Shown in pieces: positions 16,436-24,634 of a DNA stretch of 64,000 nucleotides. Position 1 is the first letter of the stretch. Each line of letters opens with the position of its first letter. The notes beneath the pieces were generated by a model. The model saw only the letters and a program-made list of their open reading frames with translations, did not search any database and was not told where the DNA came from. This DNA is from Hyalangium ruber (GTDB lineage: Bacteria > Myxococcota > Myxococcia > Myxococcales > Myxococcaceae). The DNA lies in assembly GCF_034259325.1 (NCBI RefSeq), contig NZ_JAXIVS010000017.1, positions 62,001-126,000 on the forward strand. Direction: 5' to 3'. The position numbers and the translations under genes are program-made.

Positions 16436-17665
16436 TCAGATGCGGAGGTCCCCCTCGTCGAGCCAGAATCCACTGGTCATCTCCACGGTGCGCTGGAGGC
16501 GCTCCTGGCTCATGCGCGAGAGCGCCTCGCGCAGCCCGGGCTGGTGGAGGATGTGCCGCTCGCAGGCCTCCCGGTCCAGCCGCAACAGCGTGCAGCGCTC
16601 GGCGGTGGTGACGGTGGCGGTGGCGGTCACCCCCAGCATCAGGGAGATCTCCCCGAACACGTCCCCCTCGCGCAGCGGCCGGTAGTCACTCTCCCGGCCA
16701 TCCTCGTGCTCGTGCAGCACCCGGCAGGTGCCCCGCAGCAGCAGGTAGAGCGCCGAGGCCGACTGGCCCTGCATGGTGAGCGGCTTGCCCGCGGGCACGG
16801 AGCAGAGCTGGAAGTCGCGGGCCAGGGCCTCGCGCTGCAGGGGCGTGAGGGCGCGGAAGAGCGGGTTGCTGCGCAGCATGTTGATCAGCAGCCGCTCACG
16901 GTGGAAGGTCTGCAGCACCTGCCCCACCGAGGGGTGACGGGTGACGAGCTGCTCCACCCGCTCCCGCGGAAGCTCCAGCACCATCGTGCGCTCGCTCGCC
17001 CGGACGCTGGCCAGGCGAGGCCCCGCCGACAGCAGCGCCATCTCGCCGAACAGATCCCCTTCTCCCATGAAGGCCAGCGTGCGCTCCCCGCCCGTCTCCA
17101 ACTTGCGGACGACCTCCACGCTGCCCTCCACGATGGCGAACATGGAGCCCCCCAACTGCCCCTCCTGGATGATGGTCTCCTTCGGCTGGAAGACGCGCAG
17201 CTCCAGGCGCTCCATCACCGACAGCAGTTCCTCTCCGCTGAGCTGCGAGAAGATGGGGATGCGCGGCAGGGTCCCTCCGCTGATGTTGCCCGTGGCGGGA
17301 GCGTTCTCGACCGGCTTGGGAGCCGGGGCGAGCCGCGGCGACGACTCGAGCCGCTTGGCGTGGAGCTCCGCCAGCAGCCGCTGCGTCCGGTTATGGCGCG
17401 GCTCGATCTGGAGGATGACCTTGCAGAGGGCGATGGCGCGCAGCAGCCAGCCCTGCCGCGCCCACGCCTCGGCCAGCGCCTCGTAGGTGGCGATGGACTC
17501 CTTCTTGCGGCCCAGGCGCTGGAGCAACTCGGCCACCTTCTGCCGGCTGGAGAGGTCTTCCGGCGCCTCCTGGACGACCTTCTGGTACTCGGAGAGGGCC
17601 GACTCCAGCGCCCCCTTGGCGAAGAATTCGGCGGCCTTGTTCTTGTGCTCGCGCAGTGCGTCCAT
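16436..17665 (-). CDS. TPR protein with two cyclic-nucleotide-binding domains
   Basis: 409 aa. Residues 1 to about 110 are TPR-like helices (SALSEYQKVVQEAPEDL, SIATYEALAEAWARQG, LCKVILQIEPRH). Two CNB domains follow, at about 143-260 and 270-385. The first has FGEMALLSAGPRLASV with the phosphate-binding Arg; the second reads FGEISLMLGVTATATV and lacks that Arg, so it probably does not bind cAMP in the usual way. No kinase, channel or DNA-binding domain is present, so it may be an adaptor. The ATG at 17665 is preceded by GAGGAG. It faces two CRP-consensus sites 70-108 bases upstream. Confidence 0.85.
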   Translation of the reverse strand: MDALREHKNKAAEFFAKGALESALSEYQKVVQEAPEDLSSRQKVAELLQRLGRKKESIATYEALAEAWARQGWLLRAIALCKVILQIEPRHNRTQRLLAELHAKRLESSPRLAPAPKPVENAPATGNISGGTLPRIPIFSQLSGEELLSVMERLELRVFQPKETIIQEGQLGGSMFAIVEGSVEVVRKLETGGERTLAFMGEGDLFGEMALLSAGPRLASVRASERTMVLELPRERVEQLVTRHPSVGQVLQTFHRERLLINMLRSNPLFRALTPLQREALARDFQLCSVPAGKPLTMQGQSASALYLLLRGTCRVLHEHEDGRESDYRPLREGDVFGEISLMLGVTATATVTTAERCTLLRLDREACERHILHQPGLREALSRMSQERLQRTVEMTSGFWLDEGDLRI

Positions 17666-17734
17666 GGTCGTTCTCCTCGCGGCCCCTCTCGGGCCTGTCT
17701 GGAATGCACTGTGCCTGTTCGATGCAATGGGGGC

Positions 17735-17773
17735 TGTGAGGGTCGTCACACCGCGGGTGTGAAGCCGTTCACA
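17735..17773. promoter_or_regulatory. Two tandem CRP-consensus sites
   Basis: TGTGAGGGTCGTCACA (17735-17750) and TGTGAAGCCGTTCACA (17758-17773) both match TGTGA-N6-TCACA exactly. Their centres are 23 bases apart, about two helical turns. They lie between the divergent TPR/double-CNB gene (start 17665) and the small basic protein gene (start 17862), and 1.3 kb from a Crp-family gene whose cAMP-contact residues look intact. Confidence 0.7.
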
Positions 17774-17861
17774 TGGCGGATCCGGCGCTCGCTCCTCCCT
17801 CTGCCCTCCGAGGCTTGAAAGCGCCCCGCGAATGCAGACCTTTCTTCCAAGGGAGGGCTGC

Positions 17862-18218
17862 ATGCCTCGCGGAGACAAGAGCAAATACACGGACAAGCAG
17901 AAGCGGCGCGCCGAGCACATCGCCGACAGCTACATGGAGCACGGCAAGAGCGAGAAGGAGGCGAAACGCCGCGCCTGGGCCACGGTGAACGCCGAGTCGC
18001 ACGGGGGTGAGAAGCCCGGAGGCTCGGGGTACGGCAAACCGGAGACCCACCAGGCGTCGCGGCGCGGCGGCCAGCGCAGCATGGCCTCTCGGACGACGGC
18101 TCAGCGCTCGCGCGCGGCGAAGAAGGCCGCGGTGACACGCAAGCGCAAGTCCGTGCAGCGCAGCGTGGCGGCCAAACGGGCCGCTGCGAGCCGCAAGCGC
18201 AAGACGAGCAAACGTTAG
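17862..18218 (+). CDS. Small basic protein with histone H1-like tail
   Basis: 118 aa from the ATG at 17862, with GGGAGGG just upstream. The first 65 residues (PRGDKSKYTDKQKRRAEHI, then RRAWATVNAES and GGSGYGKPE) match a short conserved family often labelled plasmid stabilisation protein; the function is not established. The last 50 residues are Lys/Arg/Ala/Ser-rich (RAAKKAAVTRKRKSVQRSVA), like histone H1-type nucleoid proteins. It starts a run of three tiny basic genes that read away from the CRP-like sites. Confidence 0.75.
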   Translation: MPRGDKSKYTDKQKRRAEHIADSYMEHGKSEKEAKRRAWATVNAESHGGEKPGGSGYGKPETHQASRRGGQRSMASRTTAQRSRAAKKAAVTRKRKSVQRSVAAKRAAASRKRKTSKR

Positions 18219-18269
18219 CCCTTCCTTCGTTCCCGTTGTCCCACCACCCACGATCCAGGAGCCCTGATC

Positions 18270-18452
18270 ATGTCCAGCAAGCGAGAACTCATCGAGCCGA
18301 CCCCGGGTGACAAGCGGTACGTGCGCCGGGATGACCAGGGGCGCTTCAAGGAAGTGGACGACGTGGGCCGCTCGCTCTCGCAAGACCAGAAGCGCAAGGC
18401 CGAGCACGACGCCGGCAAGGGCCAGGGCGATCGCGGCGACCACAAGGAGTAG
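18270..18452 (+). CDS. Small charged protein, unknown function
   Basis: 60 aa. Highly charged: KRELIEPTPGDKRYVRRDD then GRFKEVDDVGRSLSQDQKR and a Gly/Asp/Lys tail. The core (ELIEP..GDKRYVRRD..G.F.E.DDVGRSLS) is a recurring short protein in soil bacteria, with no known activity. Likely cotranscribed with its two neighbours. Confidence 0.7.
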   Translation: MSSKRELIEPTPGDKRYVRRDDQGRFKEVDDVGRSLSQDQKRKAEHDAGKGQGDRGDHKE

Positions 18453-18458
18453 CGCCGC

Positions 18459-18650
18459 ATGGCCACCGCGAAACGGAGTACGGGCAAGCGCAAGAACAGC
18501 CTCGTGGAGAACATCAACCGCCGCAAGCGAGCGGGGACTTCCCGCTCGAAGCGCAAGTCCACGGTGTCGAAGAAGGCCTACCGGAACATGCAGCGCGGCT
18601 GGCCCAAGACGGCGCGAAAGAAGAGCACCCGCTCGCGAAAGTCGAGCTGA
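18459..18650 (+). CDS. Small Lys/Arg-rich protein, possibly nucleoid-associated
   Basis: 63 aa, more than a third Lys or Arg. Contains GKRKNSLVENINRRKRAGTS, then SKRKSTVSKKAYRNMQRGWP and a basic tail. The composition suggests nucleic-acid binding, though no fold is recognised. Begins 6 bases after the preceding stop, so the two are probably translated together. Confidence 0.7.
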   Translation: MATAKRSTGKRKNSLVENINRRKRAGTSRSKRKSTVSKKAYRNMQRGWPKTARKKSTRSRKSS

Positions 18651-18665
18651 CGCGAGCGTCGCGGC

Positions 18666-20180
18666 TCAGGTGAGGAAGTAGCGGCCGTGCTCCACCCGAG
18701 CGCGGCCCTCTTCCACCAGCTTCTCCAGCGTGGCCAGGGCGCTGCGCTCGGCCACCGGGTGCAGGAAGGCCGGGGTGTCCGCATAGGCCACCTCCACCAC
18801 CTGGGCCACCGTCGCGCCCTCGGTGGGCAGCGCCTCCATGATGCGTGCTTCGCGCGCGGCCCGGTGCTGGATGTACTCCTGGAGCTTGCCCGGGCCATCC
18901 GGGATGGCGCCCCCGTGAGCCGGGTAGATCGTGGTCACGGGCAAGTCCCGCAGCCGCGCGAGCTGCGTCAGGTAGTCGCGCATGTTGCCCTCGGGCGGGT
19001 CGATGACGATGGTGCCCACGCCCGCCACCATGTCCCCCACCACCGCCGCGTGGCTGCGCTCGTCCACCAGACAGACGTGTCCCCGCGCGTGCCCCGGCGT
19101 GTGCAACACCCGCCAGCGCTGAGGCGGAGTCCCCGCCAGCTCCAGCACGTCGCCATCCTCCAGGATTCGCTCGGCGGGCACGTCCAGCCGATCCGCCGTG
19201 CGCGCATGGCACCACAGCGGAAGCCCCAGCCGATCCTTCAGCAGCTTCGCCCCGCCGATGTGGTCTCCGTGGTGGTGGGTGAGAAGGACCGCCACCGGGC
19301 GCCGTCCCTCCGCCTTCAGGATGTCCAGCACCTCGAACAGCCGCTCGCACTCGAGGGAGTCCTCCGCGCCCGGGTCGATGATGAGCAGTTCGCCGTTGCC
19401 CAGCACATACGTGTTCGTGTGCGTGGCGGGGGGCAGCGTGGGCGTCGCCATCGGCACCAGCCGCACGCCCTGCTGGAACTCGATGATCGTCGCGAGGAAG
19501 TCCGGGCAGTGGGGCGGCGCACACAGCCGCTCCAGCACCTGCCCCCGCGTGTCGAATCGCCCGAGCACCTGGAGCGCATGCAGGTTGGGCGGGTGCAGCA
19601 GCGCCGTGCCCTGCTCCCAGCGCGCCAGCGCCTCCGCCGGCACCACCCACGTCGCCTCCGCCAGCTCGCCCGGCAAGAACTCCGCCTGAGCGTGGGGCGG
19701 CACCTCCACCAGGTAGAAGTACGTGTCGAAGCGCACCGGCATATACGGAGGGGTGATCCACCGCCCCGCCTCGTGGAAGTCCTCCGCCCGCAGCGACAGC
19801 CCTGCCTCGTCCAGCAGCGCCTTCCACCCCCGCTGCCCCGACAGCAGCGCCCGGCGCAGTTCCTTCACCCGCTCGGGCCCGAGCGCCTCGGCGCCCTCGG
19901 CCACCAGCACCCCGGCCTCCTCGAAGAGTTCGCGCGCTGCGGCCACGCGCAGCGCGGCCTGTTCACCCTCCGCCCCGCGCATCGGCACCTGCGCATCCGC
20001 CTTGTCCACCTTGCCGCCCGGAAAGGCGTAGAAGCCGCCGGCGAAGGCCAGCGCCTTCTCCCGCTTCACCCAGAACACCTCCACGTTCGGGCCCACCCGC
20101 CGGTACAGCACCACCACCGACGCCAACCGGGGCACGGCCGGAGGCGGCGCGGGCGGCATCCCTGGAAGCGCCTCGCTCAT
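18666..20180 (-). CDS. Nudix hydrolase-metallo-beta-lactamase fusion
   Basis: 504 aa. Residues 20-215 form a Nudix domain of the NUDT19/CoA-type: AFPGGK at 52-57 and RELFEEAG at 83-90. The box is stretched by an insertion between its Gly and the REXXEE part, as in peroxisomal-type CoA diphosphatases. Residues 235-504 are a metallo-beta-lactamase hydrolase like LACTB2: THHHGDHIGG at 301-310, then TPGHARGHVCL and VGDMVAG for the metal site, and a C-terminal helical domain. The two activities may act in series on a nucleotide-linked or thioester substrate; the target is unknown. The start overlaps the stop of the HD gene by 4 bases, so they form an operon. Confidence 0.88.
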   Translation of the reverse strand: MSEALPGMPPAPPPAVPRLASVVVLYRRVGPNVEVFWVKREKALAFAGGFYAFPGGKVDKADAQVPMRGAEGEQAALRVAAARELFEEAGVLVAEGAEALGPERVKELRRALLSGQRGWKALLDEAGLSLRAEDFHEAGRWITPPYMPVRFDTYFYLVEVPPHAQAEFLPGELAEATWVVPAEALARWEQGTALLHPPNLHALQVLGRFDTRGQVLERLCAPPHCPDFLATIIEFQQGVRLVPMATPTLPPATHTNTYVLGNGELLIIDPGAEDSLECERLFEVLDILKAEGRRPVAVLLTHHHGDHIGGAKLLKDRLGLPLWCHARTADRLDVPAERILEDGDVLELAGTPPQRWRVLHTPGHARGHVCLVDERSHAAVVGDMVAGVGTIVIDPPEGNMRDYLTQLARLRDLPVTTIYPAHGGAIPDGPGKLQEYIQHRAAREARIMEALPTEGATVAQVVEVAYADTPAFLHPVAERSALATLEKLVEEGRARVEHGRYFLT

Positions 20181-21469
20181 GACTCCACCGCCTGTCCCAG
20201 CAGCTTCGTCATGAGGGCCCGCGCCGCTTCGCTCTGATCGGGCCGCACGTACACCCGCGTCAGATGCACCGCCCCGCTGTAGCGCTGGTACAGCGGGGTG
20301 TAGCGCGCCACCTCGGTGAGCCGGCCGGTGGACACGTCGAGGATGAAGAGGCTGGGGCCTGTCTCGCCCTCCTTGACGTACTTGGAGAGCACCCCTTCCG
20401 ACTCGACGACGTAGTGCTCGAACTGGCCAGCCACCAGCGCGCTGCGCAGCACGTCCAGGTCATAGCCCGCGTCGCGCTCGGTGAACTGGGCCACCAGCTT
20501 GAAGCCCTTGCGCTGGGAGATGCGCTGCGCCCACCGGTTCTTCGAGCGGCGCAGCGTGTACCAGAGCGCCGCGTCGTCGCAGAGCAGGAACGCCTCGGGG
20601 TCGGCGGGGATCTCGAACTCGCCGGGCGCCTCCTCATAGTAGCGCCGCAGCATGTGGTCGAAGTTCACCGAGGTGTGGTGGTAATAGACCGAGACGAACA
20701 TGTGGTAGCGGCTGAGCAGGAAGTCCTCGAAGGCGAACGCCGCCGCCCGGCTCAGCGCCAGGTAGGCCCGCCCATCCTTCACCGCCGGGTTCAGGTTCGA
20801 GACGATCCAGTCGAAGTCGTACCGGCCATAGTTCACGCCCGTATAGAAGGAGTCGCGCAGCAGGTAGTCCATCCGGTCCGCGTCCAGCTCTCCGGAGACG
20901 ATGGCGCGCAACAGCGGCGACCAGTCCACGCCCTGGTACGTGAAGCCCGGGTCATTCGGCGGGCGGGCGCCGGTAATCAGCCCCACCACCGCGTCTCCCC
21001 GAATTCCTAGCGGCCCAAAGTGTTTTTCGATGAGCGGCGCCAGCGAGCTGTCCAGGAGGATCTTCGCGGTGAAGTCCTCATGCGTGGCCTGGGCCCCCTC
21101 GGCCGTGGAGTCCAGCCAGGCAGGCAGCTTCAGGGACGCGCGCGACGGGGCGATGCGCTCGGAGGCGTGGGACAGGGGCATGTGGCCCAGGTCGTGGCAC
21201 AGCACCGCCAGCCGGACCGCCGCACAGAAGCGGGACTGGACATCGTCGGGCAGCACCGTGCGAGAGGCCACCGCGCCAAACAACCGAGAGGCCACATGCA
21301 TGGCCCCCAGCGAGTGGGCGTGGCGCGTGTGGGTCGCTCCCGGAAAGGCCAGGTCCCCGAAGCCCAGTTGCCGCACATGGCGCAGCCGTTGGTACTGCGG
21401 GCTGTCAATGATCGCCTTCTCTGGGTCGCTAACGGGGATGGTGCCGTGGATGGGGTCGCGAATCCGCAT
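20177..21469 (-). CDS. HD-domain phosphohydrolase (SAMHD1/dGTPase-like)
   Basis: 430 aa. Opens with IRDPIHGTIPVSDPEKAIID, the signature of SAMHD1-like and YdhJ-type HD proteins. Metal ligands are visible in THTRHAHSLG (47-55), CHDLGHMPLSH (His92-Asp93) and the distant Asp in ELDADRMDYLLRD. Members hydrolyse dNTPs or related phosphoesters. Start at ATG 21469; a longer version reads into the divergent ligase promoter region. Its stop overlaps the start of the Nudix-MBL gene (ATGA). Confidence 0.9.
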   Translation of the reverse strand: MRIRDPIHGTIPVSDPEKAIIDSPQYQRLRHVRQLGFGDLAFPGATHTRHAHSLGAMHVASRLFGAVASRTVLPDDVQSRFCAAVRLAVLCHDLGHMPLSHASERIAPSRASLKLPAWLDSTAEGAQATHEDFTAKILLDSSLAPLIEKHFGPLGIRGDAVVGLITGARPPNDPGFTYQGVDWSPLLRAIVSGELDADRMDYLLRDSFYTGVNYGRYDFDWIVSNLNPAVKDGRAYLALSRAAAFAFEDFLLSRYHMFVSVYYHHTSVNFDHMLRRYYEEAPGEFEIPADPEAFLLCDDAALWYTLRRSKNRWAQRISQRKGFKLVAQFTERDAGYDLDVLRSALVAGQFEHYVVESEGVLSKYVKEGETGPSLFILDVSTGRLTEVARYTPLYQRYSGAVHLTRVYVRPDQSEAARALMTKLLGQAVES

Positions 21470-21574
21470 GGTTCCCTTTCCATACTCCTGGATACCCCCC
21501 AGCGAGCAGCCAATCGCACTTGGGTTGGGCTGGGATCGGCCCGGGGGACGTGCTAACCCTTCTCCCCAATACGA

Positions 21575-22699
21575 ATGCACATCGTCATCCTGCACAACCG
21601 CGATCACGACCTCCTTGAAGACGATCCGGGAAGGGAGGCCCGCGAGGATGTGATGCGAGTCGCCTCCGCGCTCTCCGAGGCCCTCACCCGGGGAGACACC
21701 CACGCCGAGCCGCTGGCCGTCGAGGGAGAGCAGCTGGACTTCGTGGACACGCTGCGGCGGATGCAGCCCGACCTCGTCATCAACCTCTGTGAGTCGCTGG
21801 CCGCCGACAGCCGCGGGGAGATGGTGATTCCCTGCCTGCTGGACATGCTGGGGCTGCCCTACACGGGCTCGCCCGCCCTCTCGCTGGGCTTGGCGCTACA
21901 CAAGCCCCGAGCCAAGGAGCTGCTGCGCGCCCGAGGCGTCTCCACGCCGCCCTTCGCCGTCGTGGAGAAGCTCGAGGACGTGATGGCGGTGGACCTGCCC
22001 TACCCCCTCATCGTCAAGCCCGCGCGCGAGGACGCCAGCGTCGGCGTGGACTTCGACTCGGTGGTGCATGACCGGGCCGGGCTGGCGCGCGCCGCCGAGG
22101 CCGTGCTGCGCACCTTCCACCAGCCCGCCCTCGTCGAGCAGTTCATCCCCGGTCGGGAGATCTACGTCCCGCTGCTGGGTAACGCGCCGCGCAACGCGCT
22201 GCCGCTCACGGAGATTCGCTTTGGCCCGGCGTTCGAGAACCGGCCGAACATCGTCTCGTACAAGGCCAAGTGGGAGGAGGACTCTCCCGAGTGCCGAGAC
22301 AGCACCTCGGTGGCCTGCCAGTTGGAGGACTCCGCCCTGGAGGCCAGGCTGGTGAGCACGGCACTCGCCGCGTTCTCCGCGCTGGACTGCCTGGACTACG
22401 GGCGCGTAGACCTGCGCGTGTCGCCCGAGGGCATACCTTACGTCATAGACATCAACCCCAACTGCGACCTCCACCCGGGCGCGGGGTTCGCCAAGGCCGC
22501 GGCCGCGGCCGGCATCGACTACCCCGCCCTGGCCAATCGACTCGTGGAGATTGCCCTCGAAAGAGCCCATGGAAATCCGTCTCATCGAAAAAAAGGACCG
22601 GGAGCCGCTCGCCGGACTGATTCGCCGAATCGAAACGTTCTCGCCGGAAGAGGTGGAGTGCGCCATCGAGCTGGTGGATCTCGCGCTCACGCCGAATAA
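21575..22699 (+). CDS. D-Ala-D-Ala ligase-like ATP-grasp enzyme
   Basis: 374 aa. ATP-grasp fold: LPYTGSPALSLGLALHKPRAKELL, YPLIVKPAREDASVGVD (ATP-binding Lys), VEQFIPGREIYV, and the Mg-binding end DINPNCDLHPGAGF. It resembles D-alanine-D-alanine ligases but is divergent, so other amino acid ligations are possible. The ATP-grasp domain is complete by about residue 325. The last 45 residues are low-complexity and lie over the start of the GNAT gene (131-nt overlap), so they may be non-functional translation. Confidence 0.82.
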   Translation: MHIVILHNRDHDLLEDDPGREAREDVMRVASALSEALTRGDTHAEPLAVEGEQLDFVDTLRRMQPDLVINLCESLAADSRGEMVIPCLLDMLGLPYTGSPALSLGLALHKPRAKELLRARGVSTPPFAVVEKLEDVMAVDLPYPLIVKPAREDASVGVDFDSVVHDRAGLARAAEAVLRTFHQPALVEQFIPGREIYVPLLGNAPRNALPLTEIRFGPAFENRPNIVSYKAKWEEDSPECRDSTSVACQLEDSALEARLVSTALAAFSALDCLDYGRVDLRVSPEGIPYVIDINPNCDLHPGAGFAKAAAAAGIDYPALANRLVEIALERAHGNPSHRKKGPGAARRTDSPNRNVLAGRGGVRHRAGGSRAHAE

Positions 22700-23036
22700 C
22701 AAGGACTACACCATCCTCGTCGCCGATCGCGGCGGCACCCTCGTGGGCTACATCTGCTACGGCCCCACGCCGATGACGGAGGGCACCTACGACTTGTACT
22801 GGATCGCCTCGGACCCGGCGGTGCGCGGGCAGGGCGTGGGCGCCTCGCTCATCGCCGGCATGGAGGGAGACCTTCGGCGGCGCACCGCGCGGGCCATCCG
22901 CGTGGAGACGAGCGCCACGGAGGCCTACGGCCCCACCCGCGGCTTCTACGCCTCGATGAAGTACACCGAGGAGTCCCGGTTCCGGGATTTCTACAAGGTC
23001 GGGGATGACCTCATCGTCCTGGCCAAGCGGCTCTAA
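22569..23036 (+). CDS. GNAT-family N-acetyltransferase
   Basis: 155 aa. The acetyl-CoA-binding motif A is visible as IASDPAVRGQGVGASLIAGM, followed by ARAIRVETSATEAYGPTRGFY and a C-terminal Tyr-rich strand. The substrate is not known; family members acetylate amines of small molecules or proteins. Start at ATG 22569 gives MEIRLIEKKDREPLAGLI. It is in the +1 frame relative to the ligase gene and overlaps it by 131 nt, including a run of seven A at 22588-22594. Confidence 0.85.
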   Translation: MEIRLIEKKDREPLAGLIRRIETFSPEEVECAIELVDLALTPNNKDYTILVADRGGTLVGYICYGPTPMTEGTYDLYWIASDPAVRGQGVGASLIAGMEGDLRRRTARAIRVETSATEAYGPTRGFYASMKYTEESRFRDFYKVGDDLIVLAKRL

Positions 23037-23077
23037 TCCGCGAACAAAACGCCGCTACATCCGTTAAGAGGGGGGAG

Positions 23078-24601
23078 ATGACCCGCACACGTCCCCTGCT
23101 CCCCCTGTTGGGCCTGGCCGTGGCGCTGCTGAGCGCGGCGCCGGTGCTGGCCCAGGCCCCTGCGGGGGCTCCCCGCCCGGCCGCCAAAGCCGCCACCGTC
23201 TCCGACGCCCTCAAGGTCCCTCGCCCCAAGGGAGGCGAGTGGCTGGGGCTGTACTTGATGGACAAGAAGGTCGGCTACTTCTTCACGGACCTGGCCCTGG
23301 TGCCCGGGCGCACCGACCAGGTGAAGAGCATCAATGAGCTGGTCTTCAAGGCCACCGTGGGCACCCGGGTCTCCGAGCGCGTCCACCGCGAGGAGCGCAT
23401 CTACGAGGCCAAGCCCAACGGCCGGCTGCTGTCCTTCGTGGTGGAGCAGCGCGGCGATGGCGGCGACCAGCGCATGGAGGGCACCAACACGCCCCAGGGC
23501 CTTCGCGTGGTGCGCAAGCGCCCGGGCCTGCCGGATGAGCTGCGCACCCTGCCCGCGAGCCCCGAGAAGGTGGAGGACGCGGACCAGGCGCGCGTGGCCG
23601 TCTTCCGCAAGGCCACGGTGGAGGGCACCATCACCGACGGCACGGACCTGACGAGCTACAAGGTCACCACCACGGTGGAGCCGGCCGAGGAGCGCATGGT
23701 GCGCGGGGTGAAGGTGCGGCTGGGCAAGGCGCAGACGATCTCCGAGAAGGAGAAGGTGCCGGTGCTGGCCTACGTGACCGAGCAGGGCGAGATGGTGGAG
23801 GTGGACTTCGGCCAGACGATGAAGGCGCGCTCGGAGTCGGAGGCCGTCGCCAAGCGGCTGGACGTGGTGGAGGTGTTCGGGCTCACACGCATCGTCCTGC
23901 CCCGGCAGTTGCCCACCGAGGCGCGGGCCATTCCGGGCCGGGCGGTGATGGTGATGACGGGGCTGCCGGAGAAGTTCCAGAAGGACAACTACCGGCAGAA
24001 GTACGTGCGCATGCCGAACGGGCAGGTGGAGGTGACACTGTCGGCGGACTTCCCCAAGCCGACCCACCTCAAGCCGCTGCCGCTGGCGGATCCCGAGGGC
24101 GGCGACAACCTCAAGGCGACCATCATCGTCGAGAGCGACAACGCGGACATCATCAAGCTGTCCAAGCAGCTGGTGGGCAAGGAGAAGGACGCGCACGCGG
24201 CGGCCCGGAAGATCAACGAGTGGGTCGCCAAGAACCTGGTGAAGGACTACGGGGCGAGCGCGGACCGGGCCTCAGACGTGCTGCGGCAGATGAAGGGCGA
24301 CTGCACCGAGCACTCGCTGCTGGCGGTGGCGCTGCTGCGCGCCGCGGGCATCCCCGCCCGGCGGGTGGACGGCGTCGTCTACATGGTGAACGAGGACAAG
24401 GTGCCCGCCTTCTACTGGCACGAGTGGGTGGAGGCCTACGTGGGCGAGTGGACCCAGATGGACCCCACCTTCAACCAGCCGGTGGCGGACGCCACGCACT
24501 TCGCCGTGGGCCAGGAGGGCAACGCGGAGATCACCCCGCTCATCGGCCAGCTCAAGGTGGTGGAGGTGAAGGACAAGCCCTCGGCCACGCCGGGGCGCTG
24601 A
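23078..24601 (+). CDS. Exported transglutaminase-like protein
   Basis: 507 aa. Signal peptide (LGLAVALLSAAPVLAQA), a long beta-rich middle region, then a transglutaminase-like domain at about 370-480. The Cys-His-Asp triad is visible as GDCTEHSLL, FYWHEWVEAYVG and WTQMDPTFNQ. Such periplasmic domains act as peptidases or amidases; the partner is unknown. The ATG follows a GGGGGGAG-type ribosome site. Converges on the DUF4241/HEAT gene. Confidence 0.87.
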   Translation: MTRTRPLLPLLGLAVALLSAAPVLAQAPAGAPRPAAKAATVSDALKVPRPKGGEWLGLYLMDKKVGYFFTDLALVPGRTDQVKSINELVFKATVGTRVSERVHREERIYEAKPNGRLLSFVVEQRGDGGDQRMEGTNTPQGLRVVRKRPGLPDELRTLPASPEKVEDADQARVAVFRKATVEGTITDGTDLTSYKVTTTVEPAEERMVRGVKVRLGKAQTISEKEKVPVLAYVTEQGEMVEVDFGQTMKARSESEAVAKRLDVVEVFGLTRIVLPRQLPTEARAIPGRAVMVMTGLPEKFQKDNYRQKYVRMPNGQVEVTLSADFPKPTHLKPLPLADPEGGDNLKATIIVESDNADIIKLSKQLVGKEKDAHAAARKINEWVAKNLVKDYGASADRASDVLRQMKGDCTEHSLLAVALLRAAGIPARRVDGVVYMVNEDKVPAFYWHEWVEAYVGEWTQMDPTFNQPVADATHFAVGQEGNAEITPLIGQLKVVEVKDKPSATPGR

Positions 24602-24634
24602 GCCGTCACCTCGGGGCACGCCCCGCGCTGGCGC

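Noticed and set aside
24612-24625. Short CGGGGC/GCCCCG hairpin between convergent genes
   Set aside because: Only a 2-base loop and no T-tract; not enough for a terminator call.
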